Assembly: GCA_026387935.1 (NCBI GenBank)
Contig: JAPLKU010000021.1
Coordinates: 62,001-126,000 of the forward strand
Reading direction: 5' to 3'
Length of the DNA: 64,000 nucleotides
DNA from: Gemmatimonadota bacterium
GTDB lineage: Bacteria > Gemmatimonadota > Gemmatimonadetes > Gemmatimonadales > Gemmatimonadaceae
Below are positions 47,782-57,704 of the stretch, one piece after another (position 1 is the stretch's first letter; each line of letters begins with the position of its first letter). The notes below the pieces were generated by a model. That model was not told the DNA's origin, searched no databases, and saw nothing but the letters and a program-made list of their open reading frames with translations. The position numbers and the translations under genes are program-made.

Positions 47782-48470
47782 GGCGTCACCTCACCGAACA
47801 CCACCGTCAGTGGCAGCGTCAGCAAACGTGGTAACACAAATCCGTCGGCCGGAATCATCGTGATCCGGAGCGCGATCGGCGTGCCGGTCGCTGCTTCCGT
47901 GCTCGGAATCCACCGGCTCGTGCGCTGGTCATAGAACTCCACGGTCAGATCGCCGATCGTGCTATCGAGTTCACGGCGCATCAGCGGCGTCTGCGTACTC
48001 GCCTGGTACTCAATGGTCAGCCCGCGCTCCGGCGTGTTGTCGTCGGTGTCCACGAAGATCCGGATCCGCACATTCGACGTCATCAGCGGATTGGGCGCGC
48101 TGGTGACAATCGTCAGTTCGTTGCCGGTTGAAGCGGCCGCGGTGACTCCAGCGGTGGACGCGCTCCCGGCCCGCGACCCGAGCGCGACCGTTGCGACCTG
48201 CGCACCTGCCCGAGCGCCGCGCGGCACCCCGCCCTGCTGAATCTGCGGCTCGCCTTGCAGGATCCACTGCCGCAGCATCTCGCGCATCGACGCGGCGCGC
48301 TCCACCTCGGCCGATGCGTAGCGAATCGTTTGCTGACGATCGATGATCGTTCCGAACGCCACCGAACCACCGGTGACCATCATCGCGAGAATCGTGATCG
48401 CGATGACGAGTTCAATCAACGTCATGCCACTGCGGGTACCGCTCCGGGTGCTTCCGCGAGCGCGGGTCAT
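47778..48470 (-). CDS. GspJ-like pseudopilin
   Basis: Prepilin motif SGMTLIELVIAITILAMMVTGGSVAF. Confidence 0.8.
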   Translation of the reverse strand: MTRARGSTRSGTRSGMTLIELVIAITILAMMVTGGSVAFGTIIDRQQTIRYASAEVERAASMREMLRQWILQGEPQIQQGGVPRGARAGAQVATVALGSRAGSASTAGVTAAASTGNELTIVTSAPNPLMTSNVRIRIFVDTDDNTPERGLTIEYQASTQTPLMRRELDSTIGDLTVEFYDQRTSRWIPSTEAATGTPIALRITMIPADGFVLPRLLTLPLTVVFGEVTP

Positions 48471-48919
48471 TCGTCAGACCCGCCGCGCCCGCCGCCGCCG
48501 CGCGCATTCCCCGTCGTGATGACTGGACTTCGGTAGACGTAACTCTTGAGCTCGAACACGTCGTCCTTCGCCCAGAGCACACGCACCGTCACCGCATACA
48601 CGCCGGGCTGCGTCGACATCGGACTGGACTCCGTCTGCCACGAATACTCATGCAGCGGCTCCGCAAACTTGCCGCTCTTCACGGTGTCCGGCAGCGCGCG
48701 CAGCGCCGTTTCATTCAAGAAGTCGAGCCAGTCGAGCCGTGTTTGCGCCAGCGCTGCCGACTCCACTGCGCGGCGCGCCTTTTCTGCCGTTCGCATCTCC
48801 GTGCCCACGGTCTCGAGTGCCGCAATCGCGACCATCCCGACGATGGCCATCGCGGCCACCGCCTCGAACAACGACACGCCGCGCCGGCGACGAAAACGGG
48901 GCCTACCGCGCTTCGGCAC
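48467..48919 (-). CDS. GspI-like pseudopilin
   Basis: RRGVSLFEAVAAMAIVGMVAIAALE prepilin motif. Confidence 0.8.
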   Translation of the reverse strand: MPKRGRPRFRRRRGVSLFEAVAAMAIVGMVAIAALETVGTEMRTAEKARRAVESAALAQTRLDWLDFLNETALRALPDTVKSGKFAEPLHEYSWQTESSPMSTQPGVYAVTVRVLWAKDDVFELKSYVYRSPVITTGNARGGGGRGGSDE

Positions 48920-49349
48920 GCGCCACCCCCGTCCACGGGTCCACCTTCACCATCTGTGTTCCACCCGGACCGCGCACCGCCACGGAATCCGCGAACGACG
49001 CACCACTCGGCTGGAAGAGGAACTGCAACCGATCGAGGTCGCTCACAAAAACGGTCGCGCCACCGAGATCTATATGGCCTGCCGCATAGGTGCCCATGCC
49101 GTGCACGCCTGTCGTGTCCACTCGAAATGCCCCACTCGTCGGATCGAGCCGCACCGCGACAATCGCACTCGCGAACACCGCTTCACCACGCGCCGTGCGC
49201 AGCAGATCCAGCAAGGGCTCGGCGTCGCCGCGCGGTCTGGTCAAGCCAAAGTTGCCGATCGCCGGGGCAGCGAGCAGCAGCGAGATCGCGAGAACGGCGA
49301 GGACCAGGGCCATTTCCCAGAGGGTGAACCCGCGGCGCACGGCGCGCAT
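48903..49349 (-). CDS. GspH-like pseudopilin
   Basis: RRGFTLWEMALVLAVLAISLLLAAPAIG prepilin motif. Confidence 0.8.
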   Translation of the reverse strand: MRAVRRGFTLWEMALVLAVLAISLLLAAPAIGNFGLTRPRGDAEPLLDLLRTARGEAVFASAIVAVRLDPTSGAFRVDTTGVHGMGTYAAGHIDLGGATVFVSDLDRLQFLFQPSGASFADSVAVRGPGGTQMVKVDPWTGVARAEAR

Positions 49350-50548
49350 TACCGGAACGATCCGGCATTGATGCCGTAGATCGCCTGGAGCAGCGACAGC
49401 GCGACAAACGCGACGATCGCGCCGAACACCACGATCATCACCGGTTCGGCGAGCGCGGCCACGCGCTGCGTTGCGCGCTCTGTCCGCTCCTCGAAAATGT
49501 CGGCGGCCTTGAGGAGAAAGGTGCGCATGTCGCCTGCCTCTTCACCGACGCCGATCAGCTGGCCCAGCAGCGGCGAGAAGAGCGTGCTTTCACCAACCGC
49601 CGCCCGCATCGAACTCCCCTCGCGCACAAGCCCGCGCACGCGCGCGACTTCATCCTTCGCAATCGGATCGCCGATGCTCTCGATCGTGTCGTCGAGTGCT
49701 GGCAGCAGCGGCGCACCGCCGGCGAGCAGCACGCCGAGGAGCCGCGCGAAGCGCGCGGAGATGGCGTACTGGCGCAGCGTACGCACCACCGGCAGCGCCA
49801 GGAGAAACGACGCCCAAGCGCGCCGGCCGTCTTCGGTGTTCTTCACCCAGGCGAAGAGCGCCGCCCCGATAAAGGGCAGGAGCGCGAGCACGGGCCAGCC
49901 GCGACGAATCGCGCCCGTGAACGCGAGCAGCGCGCGCGTGGTGGCCGGGAGTGTCGCGCCGCTCCCCTCCAGCAACGTGACAAAACGCGGCAGCACGAAG
50001 AAGATCAGCACGGTCACGGCAATGCACCCGGCCGCAGCCAGGAGCAACGGATAGATCGCCGCGGAAATGATGCGACCGTTGAGCTGCTCCTCACGTTCGA
50101 GCTGCTCGGCGAGGCGCGCAAACGCCGTGTCGAGGTCGCTGCTGCGCTCACCCGCGCGCACGATGCCGGCATAGAGCGGATCGAAGAGGCGACGGTGTTC
50201 GGCGAGCGCGTCGGCAAGTGGCACGCCACGCTCCACACGCGAGCGAACATCGCGCACGGCGTCGGCTACGTCGCCGGTGACGACGCCGGTTGCCGCATCG
50301 AGGGCGCGCGCCAGCGGCATACCCACCGGCAGCAGCGCGGACATGGCACGCGTAAACTCGAGTACTTCGCGCTTTCGGCCCGGACGCCACCAGCTTGTGC
50401 CTGACGACGCATCCGACTCGGCCACCTGCAGCACGAGCAGACCGCGGGCCTCAAGCGACTTGGTCAGCGCGCCGGCGCTTTCCGCACTACCGTGCCCGCG
50501 CTGGCGACGGCCAGCGTCATCGACGGTTTCGTACGCGAACGTGGGCAT
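49349..50548 (-). CDS. gspF: Type II secretion inner-membrane protein GspF
   Basis: PTFAYETVDDAGRRQRGHGSAESA; paired TM blocks; GEEAGDMRTFLLKAADIFEE. Confidence 0.93.
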   Translation of the reverse strand: MPTFAYETVDDAGRRQRGHGSAESAGALTKSLEARGLLVLQVAESDASSGTSWWRPGRKREVLEFTRAMSALLPVGMPLARALDAATGVVTGDVADAVRDVRSRVERGVPLADALAEHRRLFDPLYAGIVRAGERSSDLDTAFARLAEQLEREEQLNGRIISAAIYPLLLAAAGCIAVTVLIFFVLPRFVTLLEGSGATLPATTRALLAFTGAIRRGWPVLALLPFIGAALFAWVKNTEDGRRAWASFLLALPVVRTLRQYAISARFARLLGVLLAGGAPLLPALDDTIESIGDPIAKDEVARVRGLVREGSSMRAAVGESTLFSPLLGQLIGVGEEAGDMRTFLLKAADIFEERTERATQRVAALAEPVMIVVFGAIVAFVALSLLQAIYGINAGSFR

Positions 50549-50566
50549 GGAAAGACCGAAACGGTC

Positions 50567-51016
50567 CTACTTCCAGCTCAGAACGTCGGCGTTTTCACCT
50601 TCGCCACCGAGCGCACCATCCGCTCCGTACGAAAAGAGGTCAAAGCCGGTCGGGTTGACTTCGCCCGGCGAGATGAAGAGATACTGACGCCCCCACGGAT
50701 CGGCCGGCACCGCCTTTCGGAGATACGGTCCGCGCCAGTTGGCGGGCGGATCGATCGTCGGCAGCTGCTGGAGAGCCGCGAGGCCCTGCTGCGTGGTTGG
50801 GTACGCACCCGTGTCGAGGCGGTAGGCATCCAGCGCCGAGGCCAGCATCTCGATCTGCGTCTTGGCCGTCGTGGCTTTTGCCGTGCCGACGTTCTGGAAC
50901 ACGTTCGGCGCGACAAGCGTAGCGAGAATGGCGATCACCACGATCACGACCAGGATTTCGATCAGGGTGAACCCGCCCTTCTGGCGACGTCTGAGCTTCA
51001 GGGTCTGTTCGGTCAT
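50567..51016 (-). CDS. gspG: Major pseudopilin GspG
   Basis: ATG at 51016 (MTEQTLKLRRRQKGGFTLIEILVVIVVIAILATLVAPNVF), DTGAYPTTQQGLAAL, YLFISPGEVNPTGFDLFSYGADG. Confidence 0.95.
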   Translation of the reverse strand: MTEQTLKLRRRQKGGFTLIEILVVIVVIAILATLVAPNVFQNVGTAKATTAKTQIEMLASALDAYRLDTGAYPTTQQGLAALQQLPTIDPPANWRGPYLRKAVPADPWGRQYLFISPGEVNPTGFDLFSYGADGALGGEGENADVLSWK

Positions 51017-51054
51017 GGGTGTCGTGAGCAAGAGGGCTGGTGGCTTTGACACGT

Positions 51055-51094
51055 CCGCCCGGGAAGGCGTTTCTCCCCCCCCCCCCCCGGGCGG
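51055..51094 (-). promoter_or_regulatory. Hairpin with C14/G14 homopolymer upstream of gspG
   Basis: CCGCCCGGG (51055-51063) and CCCGGGCGG (51086-51094) perfect inverted repeat; C x14 at 51075-51088. Confidence 0.6.
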
Positions 51095-51155
51095 TACCCG
51101 CCTGCCATTACAGGACAGACGTAACTGTACAGGTAGACGTTAAGTCGTTCTACCC

Positions 51156-52532
51156 TTATTTGGAGCGCTTGACCTCAGCCGTCGGGACGTCCGAATCGAG
51201 GTACGCCCGAATCCGGCCAGCCGCCTCGCCGATGGGCACCTTGATCTGCTGCATGTCGTCGCGGAACCGGATCGTCACGACGTCGCTCGCCATCGTTTCG
51301 TGGTCGATCGTAATCCCGAACGGCGTACCGGCCTCGTCCTGCCGACGATAGCGCCGACCAATCGCGCCCGCATCATCGTAGAACACGTTGAAATGCTTTC
51401 GCAGGCTGGCCTCGAGTGCATGCGCCTTCTCCGGCATGCCATCCTTCTTCGTCAGCGGGAACACGCCCACGGTGATCGGCGCCAGCGTCGGATGAAGACC
51501 CAGCACCGTACGGCCTTCTTCTTCACCTGGCACCGTTTCCTCTCGGTACGCATTCACGAGCACCGCGAGTGTCACACGGTCTGCGCCAACCGACGTCTCG
51601 ATGACATACGGGAGGTACTTCTTGTTGGCGACCTGGTCGATGTATTCGAGACGCTTGCCCGACGCCTCCTGGTGCTGCTTCAGGTCGAAATCGGAGCGAT
51701 TGTGCACGCCCTCGATTTCCTGAAAACCGAGCGTGCCACCAAAATCGAATTCGATGTCGTACGCCGCGCGCGCGTAGTGCGCGAGTTCCTTCTCGTCATG
51801 CTGATGGAACTGCAGGCGGTCGTCCGACAGACCGAGCCCGATGTGCCACTCGCGGCGGGCCGCCTTCCACTTCTCGAACCACTCCATGTCCGTGCCGGGC
51901 TCAACGAAAAACTGCATCTCCATCTGCTCGAACTCGCGCGTGCGGAACGTGAAGTTGCCGGGCGTGATCTCATTGCGGAACGCCTTGCCGATCTGCGCGA
52001 TGCCGAACGGCACTTTCTGGCGCGTCGCCTGCTGGACGTTGAGAAAATTCACGAAAATGCCCTGCGCCGTTTCCGGGCGCAGGTACACGACGCTCGCCGA
52101 ATCCTCGACGGGCCCCATGAATGTCTTGAACATCAGGTTGAACTGACGTGGCTCGGTGAGTTCACAATCCGCGTGCTCACCCGGGTGCTTCGACGGCTTT
52201 CGCGGGCAAGGCGCGTCGTTGAGCTTGTCGGCGCGGAAACGCGCCTTGCAGGTCTTGCAGTCAATCATCGGGTCGCTGAATCCGGCTACATGACCGCTCG
52301 CCTCCCACACCTTGGGATGCATCAGGATCGCCGCGTCGAGGCCTTCGACATCGTCGCGCTGGCGCACCATCGAATTCCACCAGCGCGCCTTGACGTTGTT
52401 CTTCAGCTCCACGCCAAGCGGCCCGTAATCCCAAACGGACCCCGTGCCCCCATAGACCTCGGAGGACTGGAAAATGAACCCGCGGCGTTTGGCCAGCGAA
52501 ACAAGCTTTTCGAGAACGTCAGGATATGCCAT
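51156..52532 (-). CDS. glyS: Glycyl-tRNA synthetase (alpha2 class; start may be 52568)
   Basis: [60 protein letters not shown]. Confidence 0.96.
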   Translation of the reverse strand: MAYPDVLEKLVSLAKRRGFIFQSSEVYGGTGSVWDYGPLGVELKNNVKARWWNSMVRQRDDVEGLDAAILMHPKVWEASGHVAGFSDPMIDCKTCKARFRADKLNDAPCPRKPSKHPGEHADCELTEPRQFNLMFKTFMGPVEDSASVVYLRPETAQGIFVNFLNVQQATRQKVPFGIAQIGKAFRNEITPGNFTFRTREFEQMEMQFFVEPGTDMEWFEKWKAARREWHIGLGLSDDRLQFHQHDEKELAHYARAAYDIEFDFGGTLGFQEIEGVHNRSDFDLKQHQEASGKRLEYIDQVANKKYLPYVIETSVGADRVTLAVLVNAYREETVPGEEEGRTVLGLHPTLAPITVGVFPLTKKDGMPEKAHALEASLRKHFNVFYDDAGAIGRRYRRQDEAGTPFGITIDHETMASDVVTIRFRDDMQQIKVPIGEAAGRIRAYLDSDVPTAEVKRSK

Positions 52533-52585
52533 GAGGGCAATTTCGCTCTCGGGAGAGGGGCTGTCCACGGTACCGAGTGCCTCGG

Positions 52586-53614
52586 TCAGCCGCCGCCGGC
52601 ACCCCGCGCGGCCAGCGCGGCCGCAATGAGCGCGCCATGTCCCCGCCCATTTTCGATGAACACGCCGTTGGCCTTGATCCCGGACGTCAGCACACCGGCC
52701 ACAAACACGCCCCGCGCCGGCGTTTCCATCGTGGCCGGGTCATGTTCCGGAATACCGGTCGTGGGGTCGAACTTCACGCCGAGTTCGCCGAGCAGGCCTG
52801 GTCGCGGCGTGTAGCCGGTCATCAGGTAGACGACCCGCGCCGGAAGCGTGGCCGTGGCGTCGTCGGTCAAGAGAGAAACGGCGGTCGGTGAAATCGCGGT
52901 CACGCGGGTGCTCCATCGGAGCCGAATTTCGCCGGACGCCACCTGACGTTCGAACTCGGGAAGAATCCAGGGCTTGATCAGATGCGACACAAAACCGGTT
53001 TCGTAATGCACGAGTGTCACGCTGGCGCCGCAGCGCGCGAGTTCCATGGCGCACTCGACGGCGGAATTCCCACCACCGACGACGACGGCTTCGTGGCCAA
53101 CGGCGGACTCTCCCTCGACAAACCGGTGTGAAACGTGGGGAAGGTCTTCGCCCGGAACACCCAGCATGTTCGGGTAGTCGAAGTACCCGGTGGCAATGAC
53201 AACGGCGCGCGCCTGCGTCACAATCACCGGGCCACTCGGCGCGCCTGCTCCAGCATCGCGGCGCTCGGCCCTGGTATGCAGGACGAATTCATCGTCCGCC
53301 CGCTCCACGCGGATCACGCACTCTCGCTCGCGCACGTCCAAGCGATGCGTCGCGGCAACAGCGCGGTAGTAGTCCATCCCCTCGCGGCGCGTGGGCCGCT
53401 CGGCAGCGCACTCAAACGGCACACCGCCAATGACGAGTTTTTCCGGCGTCGAAAAGAACACGAGGTTCGTCGGATAGTTCTCGATCGAACTGGCGACGGT
53501 CGCCTTCTCGAAGACGATGTGCGGAATGCCGACCGCGTGCAGCGCCACCGCTGCCGCCAGCCCACACGGCCCCGCGCCGACGATCGCGACCGGGGCCGGG
53601 GCCGGAGAGCTCAC
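52586..53614 (-). CDS. YpdA-like FAD/NAD(P) thiol-disulfide oxidoreductase
   Basis: [70 protein letters not shown]. Confidence 0.85.
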   Translation of the reverse strand: MSSPAPAPVAIVGAGPCGLAAAVALHAVGIPHIVFEKATVASSIENYPTNLVFFSTPEKLVIGGVPFECAAERPTRREGMDYYRAVAATHRLDVRERECVIRVERADDEFVLHTRAERRDAGAGAPSGPVIVTQARAVVIATGYFDYPNMLGVPGEDLPHVSHRFVEGESAVGHEAVVVGGGNSAVECAMELARCGASVTLVHYETGFVSHLIKPWILPEFERQVASGEIRLRWSTRVTAISPTAVSLLTDDATATLPARVVYLMTGYTPRPGLLGELGVKFDPTTGIPEHDPATMETPARGVFVAGVLTSGIKANGVFIENGRGHGALIAAALAARGAGGG

Positions 53615-54891
53615 GTCACTTCGAGAATCTGGTCACGCCGCGTGCCCACGGACACATAGCGGATTGGACACTCCACCAGCGCCTCAACGCGGTCGAGGTA
53701 CTTCCGGGCCTTCGCTGGCAGGTCTGACAGCTTCCGCGCTCCCGCCGTAGACGTCTGCCACCCCTCAAACCACTCGTACCGCGGCTTGAGCCCCTCGAGG
53801 TCCGCAATGTCGCCCGGAAAGTCCTCGAGCATCTCGCCGCCCACTTCATAGCCGGTGCAGAGCCCAACCTGGTCAAGCGTATCGAGCACATCGAGCTTCG
53901 TCACCGCAAGCGAGCTGAGGCCGTTCACGCGAACGGCGTAGCGCACGACCACGGCGTCAAACCAGCCGCAGCGGCGCGGACGTCCGGTGGTCGCCCCGTA
54001 CTCATTGCCGAGCTTGCGCACTTTTTCGCCCATCAGATCGTCGAATTCGGTCGGGAGCGGCCCCGATCCAACGCGCGTCGTGTAGGCCTTCACCACGCCG
54101 AGCGCTTCGTCAATCGTACGCGGACCGATGCCGACACCAATTGCGGCGCCGCCAGCCGTCGTGCTGCTCGACGTCACAAACGGATAGGTCCCGTGATCGA
54201 TGTCGAGCAACGAGCCCTGTGCGCCCTCGAGCAGCACATTCGCGCCGGCCTTCACCGCGCGATGCACGGCGAGGCCGACATCCTCGGTGATCGCGAGCAA
54301 CCGTGGCGCCAGCGCGTTCAGCGCCTGCAGCGTGAATGCCGCATCGGCGCGCTTCGTGGATCCAAAGCCAGCGAGCAGCTGATTCGCATGCGCCGTGCCA
54401 CGTTCCACGAGGCCCTTGAGGCGTTCCGGGTGCCGCAGGTCGAGCACACGCACGCCGCGGCGGGCCACCTTGTCTTCGTAGCATGGCCCGATGCCGCGCC
54501 CGGTGGTCCCGATCGCTTTCGACGCCGCGCTCTCCTTGTCTACCAGCTTGTGGTATGGCATCACGAGATGCGCCCGATCGCTGACATAGAGCCGACCGTT
54601 CACGTCCACGCCATCCTTCACCAACTCGTCCACTTCGTCGAAGAGCGTCTCCGGATCGAGCACCACGCCGTTGCCAATTGCGCAGCGCACGCCGGGATGC
54701 AGAATGCCGCTCGGGATCTGGTGCAGCACCGTCTGCTTGTCGCCGATGTGCACCGTGTGCCCGGCATTTGCGCCGCCCTGGTAACGCACCACCCAGTCAG
54801 CACGCTCGGCGAGTACATCCACGAGCTTGCCCTTGCCCTCATCGCCCCATTGGGCGCCTACGACAACGAGCGTGCGGGTCTTGGAGGCGAA
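53611..54891 (-). CDS. purA: Adenylosuccinate synthetase
   Basis: VVVGAQWGDEGKGKLVD, YQGGANAGHTV, GTTGRGIGPCYEDKVAR, GAQGSLLDIDHGTYPFVTSS. Confidence 0.97.
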   Translation of the reverse strand, partial: FASKTRTLVVVGAQWGDEGKGKLVDVLAERADWVVRYQGGANAGHTVHIGDKQTVLHQIPSGILHPGVRCAIGNGVVLDPETLFDEVDELVKDGVDVNGRLYVSDRAHLVMPYHKLVDKESAASKAIGTTGRGIGPCYEDKVARRGVRVLDLRHPERLKGLVERGTAHANQLLAGFGSTKRADAAFTLQALNALAPRLLAITEDVGLAVHRAVKAGANVLLEGAQGSLLDIDHGTYPFVTSSSTTAGGAAIGVGIGPRTIDEALGVVKAYTTRVGSGPLPTEFDDLMGEKVRKLGNEYGATTGRPRRCGWFDAVVVRYAVRVNGLSSLAVTKLDVLDTLDQVGLCTGYEVGGEMLEDFPGDIADLEGLKPRYEWFEGWQTSTAGARKLSDLPAKARKYLDRVEALVECPIRYVSVGTRRDQILEVT

Positions 54892-54924
54892 CATGGGGGC
54901 CCGTGGCAATGCGTTGGAGGACAC

Positions 54925-54958
54925 AAAAAAACGCCCCGGGGAATGTCTCCGGGGCGTT
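54925..54958 (-). terminator. Intrinsic terminator/attenuator-like hairpin directly upstream of purA
   Basis: Minus strand AACGCCCCGG-loop-CCGGGGCGTT followed by U7; ends ~34 nt before purA ATG. Confidence 0.8.
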
Positions 54959-55241
54959 GGTGAAATCTACTGAGCGCAAACGCCGGGGCAACAGCGACCG
55001 GCGATTGCGCGATGGGCCCGCCGGCGCTGTTGGCACCTGGGAGAACAAGGTCATGACGGGCCCCAAGGACAGCGTCGCCAAGAAGGGCCTGCAGACGACC
55101 ACGCGCACCACGTCGCATTTCAAGGGCAACACGTCGACCGGCACCTTCTCCGCCAAGTACTCCGACGGCACCACGCTGAGTGGAAAGATGGGCGGCACCA
55201 GCAGCACCGGCGAAGAGGCCGTAACGGTTCGTCGAAAACGA

Positions 55242-55274
55242 AGCGCCCCTGGAGCTCAGCTCCGGGGGCGCTTT
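55242..55274 (-). terminator. Hairpin terminator downstream of dapA
   Basis: AAGCGCCCCTGGAGCT / AGCTCCGGGGGCGCTT, followed on minus strand by CGTTTTCG. Confidence 0.75.
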
Positions 55275-55291
55275 CAATCCCGAGCGGCAGG

Positions 55292-56188
55292 TCAGGCCGC
55301 GACGACAATCCCCGCCAGCAGCTCGCGCACGCGCTGCTCCGCCGCCTCGTCGAGATCCACAAGTGGACGGCGGACGGTGCCGCCCGCAAGACCAGCCACG
55401 TCGCACGCCGTCTTCACGCCGGGCACGCCGAGCTCAGCGACGATCACCGTCGCCAGCGGCTTCATTGCCACCTGCATCTCATTCGCCGTGGCCACGTCGC
55501 CCTTCTTGAACGCGTCATACACCTGCAGACACAACGTGGGTGCAAAATCGGCGACGGCGAGGATTCCACCACGCGCGCCCGCCTGCAGCGCCTGCGCAAA
55601 GGTGCTGCCGTTGCCGGTAATCACCGAGAACGAATCGCTCTGCGCCTTGAGGAATCCGCCGAGCATGTTGAGATCGCCCGAGCTGTCCTTGATGCCGATG
55701 ACATTTGAATGTTGCGCGAGCTCGCCAACGAGCTCAGGCGGCAAGGCGAAGTGCATGTACTTGGGGATGTTGTAGAGCATCACCGGCAATGGGCTCTGGT
55801 CGGCCACGGCACGATAGTGCACCCGAAGCGCCTCGATGTTCATCGCGTTCGAGTAGTAGTGCGGAGCGACGACAAGCACCGCATCGGCGCCGGCGGCTTT
55901 CGCATCGACGCAACGCTTCAGTGTCTGGCGCGTGGACTCCGCGCCGGCACCCATGAGCAGCACGCGGTCGCGCGGCGTTGCGCCACGCGCCGCTTCGAGC
56001 AGTACGCGCCGCTCATCATCGGAGAGGAGCGCCGCTTCGCCGGTCGAGCCGCACACGACGATGCCGTGCAGTCCGGCGCCAACGAGCGCGTGAACGTTTC
56101 GTGTGAACGCGGCCACGTCGAGGTCTTCAGACTTCTCGTGGAACGGTGTGATGACGGGAGCGAGTACGCCTTGGAGTCGGATTGTCAT
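55292..56188 (-). CDS. dapA: 4-hydroxy-tetrahydrodipicolinate synthase family
   Basis: VVCGSTGEAALLSDDER, YYSNAMNIEALRVHYRAVAD, PVMLYNIPKYM, IGIKDSSGD. Confidence 0.88.
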   Translation of the reverse strand: MTIRLQGVLAPVITPFHEKSEDLDVAAFTRNVHALVGAGLHGIVVCGSTGEAALLSDDERRVLLEAARGATPRDRVLLMGAGAESTRQTLKRCVDAKAAGADAVLVVAPHYYSNAMNIEALRVHYRAVADQSPLPVMLYNIPKYMHFALPPELVGELAQHSNVIGIKDSSGDLNMLGGFLKAQSDSFSVITGNGSTFAQALQAGARGGILAVADFAPTLCLQVYDAFKKGDVATANEMQVAMKPLATVIVAELGVPGVKTACDVAGLAGGTVRRPLVDLDEAAEQRVRELLAGIVVAA

Positions 56189-56211
56189 GGTCGTTAGTGG
56201 TGTGTGGGCGT

Positions 56212-57417
56212 CTACCGCCTACCAACTGTTTCCCAGAACTCAAACCCATTGCTCATCCCATCCATCCCACCCGTCATCGTCGCCGGGTCGGAGGCCGCAG
56301 CCGGTGTCGCGTGCTCGGGCGGCAAATCAATCCGCTTCGCCGTCGTCGAGCGGCGGCGGAACGTCTTCATCTTCAGTTCGAAGTCGCTCGGCCGTGACGA
56401 CGCAGCGATCGCGACCTCAAACTCCACCTCGTCGTTCGTGACGAGATCCATGAGGTGCTGGTCGAACGTCTGCATGCCGTACTGCTCGCGGCCTTCCGCA
56501 ATGAAGTCGCGGATTTCACCGGTACGATCCTTATCGAGGATGAGGTCCCGGATCGCCGCCGTGTTGATCATGATTTCGAGCGCCACAACCCGGCCGGCGC
56601 CGTTCTTCTTCGGCAGCAGCCGCTGCGACACCACCGCCGCGAGGGAGTCGGCGAGGCGCACGCGCACGACTTCCTGCTCTTCCGGCGGGAACATCGACAG
56701 CACGCGGAGGATGGTACTCGTCGCGTCGGCGGTGTGAAGCGTAGACACGAGAAGGTGGCCCGTTTCGGCGGCCTTCATCGCCGTGTCCATCGTCTCGCCA
56801 TCGCGCATTTCACCGATCAGAATCACGTCCGGATCCTGCCGGAGCGCAGCGCGCAATCCCATCTTGAAGCTGTCGGTGTCCACACCAATTTCACGCTGCG
56901 TCACCGAGCACTGCAGGTCGCGATGCAGGAACTCGATCGGATTTTCTAGTGACAGAATGTGTTTGTGCTGCGTCGCGTTGATGTGGTTGATCAGCGCCGC
57001 CATCGTACTCGACTTGCCGGAGCCCGTCACGCCCGTGACGAGAATCATCCCGCGCTCGGTCTCTGCGATGGTCTTCAGCACCGGCGGAAGGTGCAGCTTC
57101 TCGAACGACGGCACCTCGAACGGAATCACGCGCATGACAATCATGAAGCTCGACCGCTGCTTCATGATATTCACGCGGAACCGTCCGATGCCCTGCGCAC
57201 CCCAAGAGCAATCGTAGTCCTGGATCTTGTCGATCTTGGAGCGGTCTTCCTCGTTGGGAATCAGCCGGAGGGCGATGGACCGCGTCTGCTCGGGCGTCAG
57301 CACCTGCTTCGTGAGCGGCTGCAACTTGCCATCAATGCGCGCGCGAAACACATCGCCGGCCTTGATGTGCAGGTCGCTCGCGCCACGGTCAACCGCCGCC
57401 TTGATGATCTTTTCCAT
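56212..57417 (-). CDS. pilT: Type IV pilus twitching motility ATPase PilT
   Basis: ASDLHIKAGDVFRARIDGKL, VTGVTGSGKSSTMAALINHIN, RQDPDVILIGEMRDGETMDTAM, DQHLMDLV. Confidence 0.95.
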   Translation of the reverse strand: MEKIIKAAVDRGASDLHIKAGDVFRARIDGKLQPLTKQVLTPEQTRSIALRLIPNEEDRSKIDKIQDYDCSWGAQGIGRFRVNIMKQRSSFMIVMRVIPFEVPSFEKLHLPPVLKTIAETERGMILVTGVTGSGKSSTMAALINHINATQHKHILSLENPIEFLHRDLQCSVTQREIGVDTDSFKMGLRAALRQDPDVILIGEMRDGETMDTAMKAAETGHLLVSTLHTADATSTILRVLSMFPPEEQEVVRVRLADSLAAVVSQRLLPKKNGAGRVVALEIMINTAAIRDLILDKDRTGEIRDFIAEGREQYGMQTFDQHLMDLVTNDEVEFEVAIAASSRPSDFELKMKTFRRRSTTAKRIDLPPEHATPAAASDPATMTGGMDGMSNGFEFWETVGRR

Positions 57418-57704
57418 CAGTGCCCAGCCTGCCGGTCACGGGGTAGGGAGAACGCTCGGAAGCTGCCACAATGAACGGTACGACGCCAGCCGCGACATCA
57501 GTCGAAAAAGACGTTTTTGACTTCGGAACGTGAGGCCAACTCGGTGTGCGCAATTTTGAATCGGCGGGCCGGGCCTTTGACGCGCAATTCACAAACGCGG
57601 TCGGTGGAATGATGGAAGTGGTGGGCCTTCACGATGCGAGGCCCTCCACCTGCAATCGCTCCTGCACCCGCTCGAGGGTGATTCCGGGGTTGGGACGCGC
57701 GACG

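Noticed and set aside
57600-57704. Short minus-strand frame VARPNPGITLERVQERLQVEGLAS after trpS
   Set aside because: No start codon or RBS and no recognisable family; likely chance open frame.
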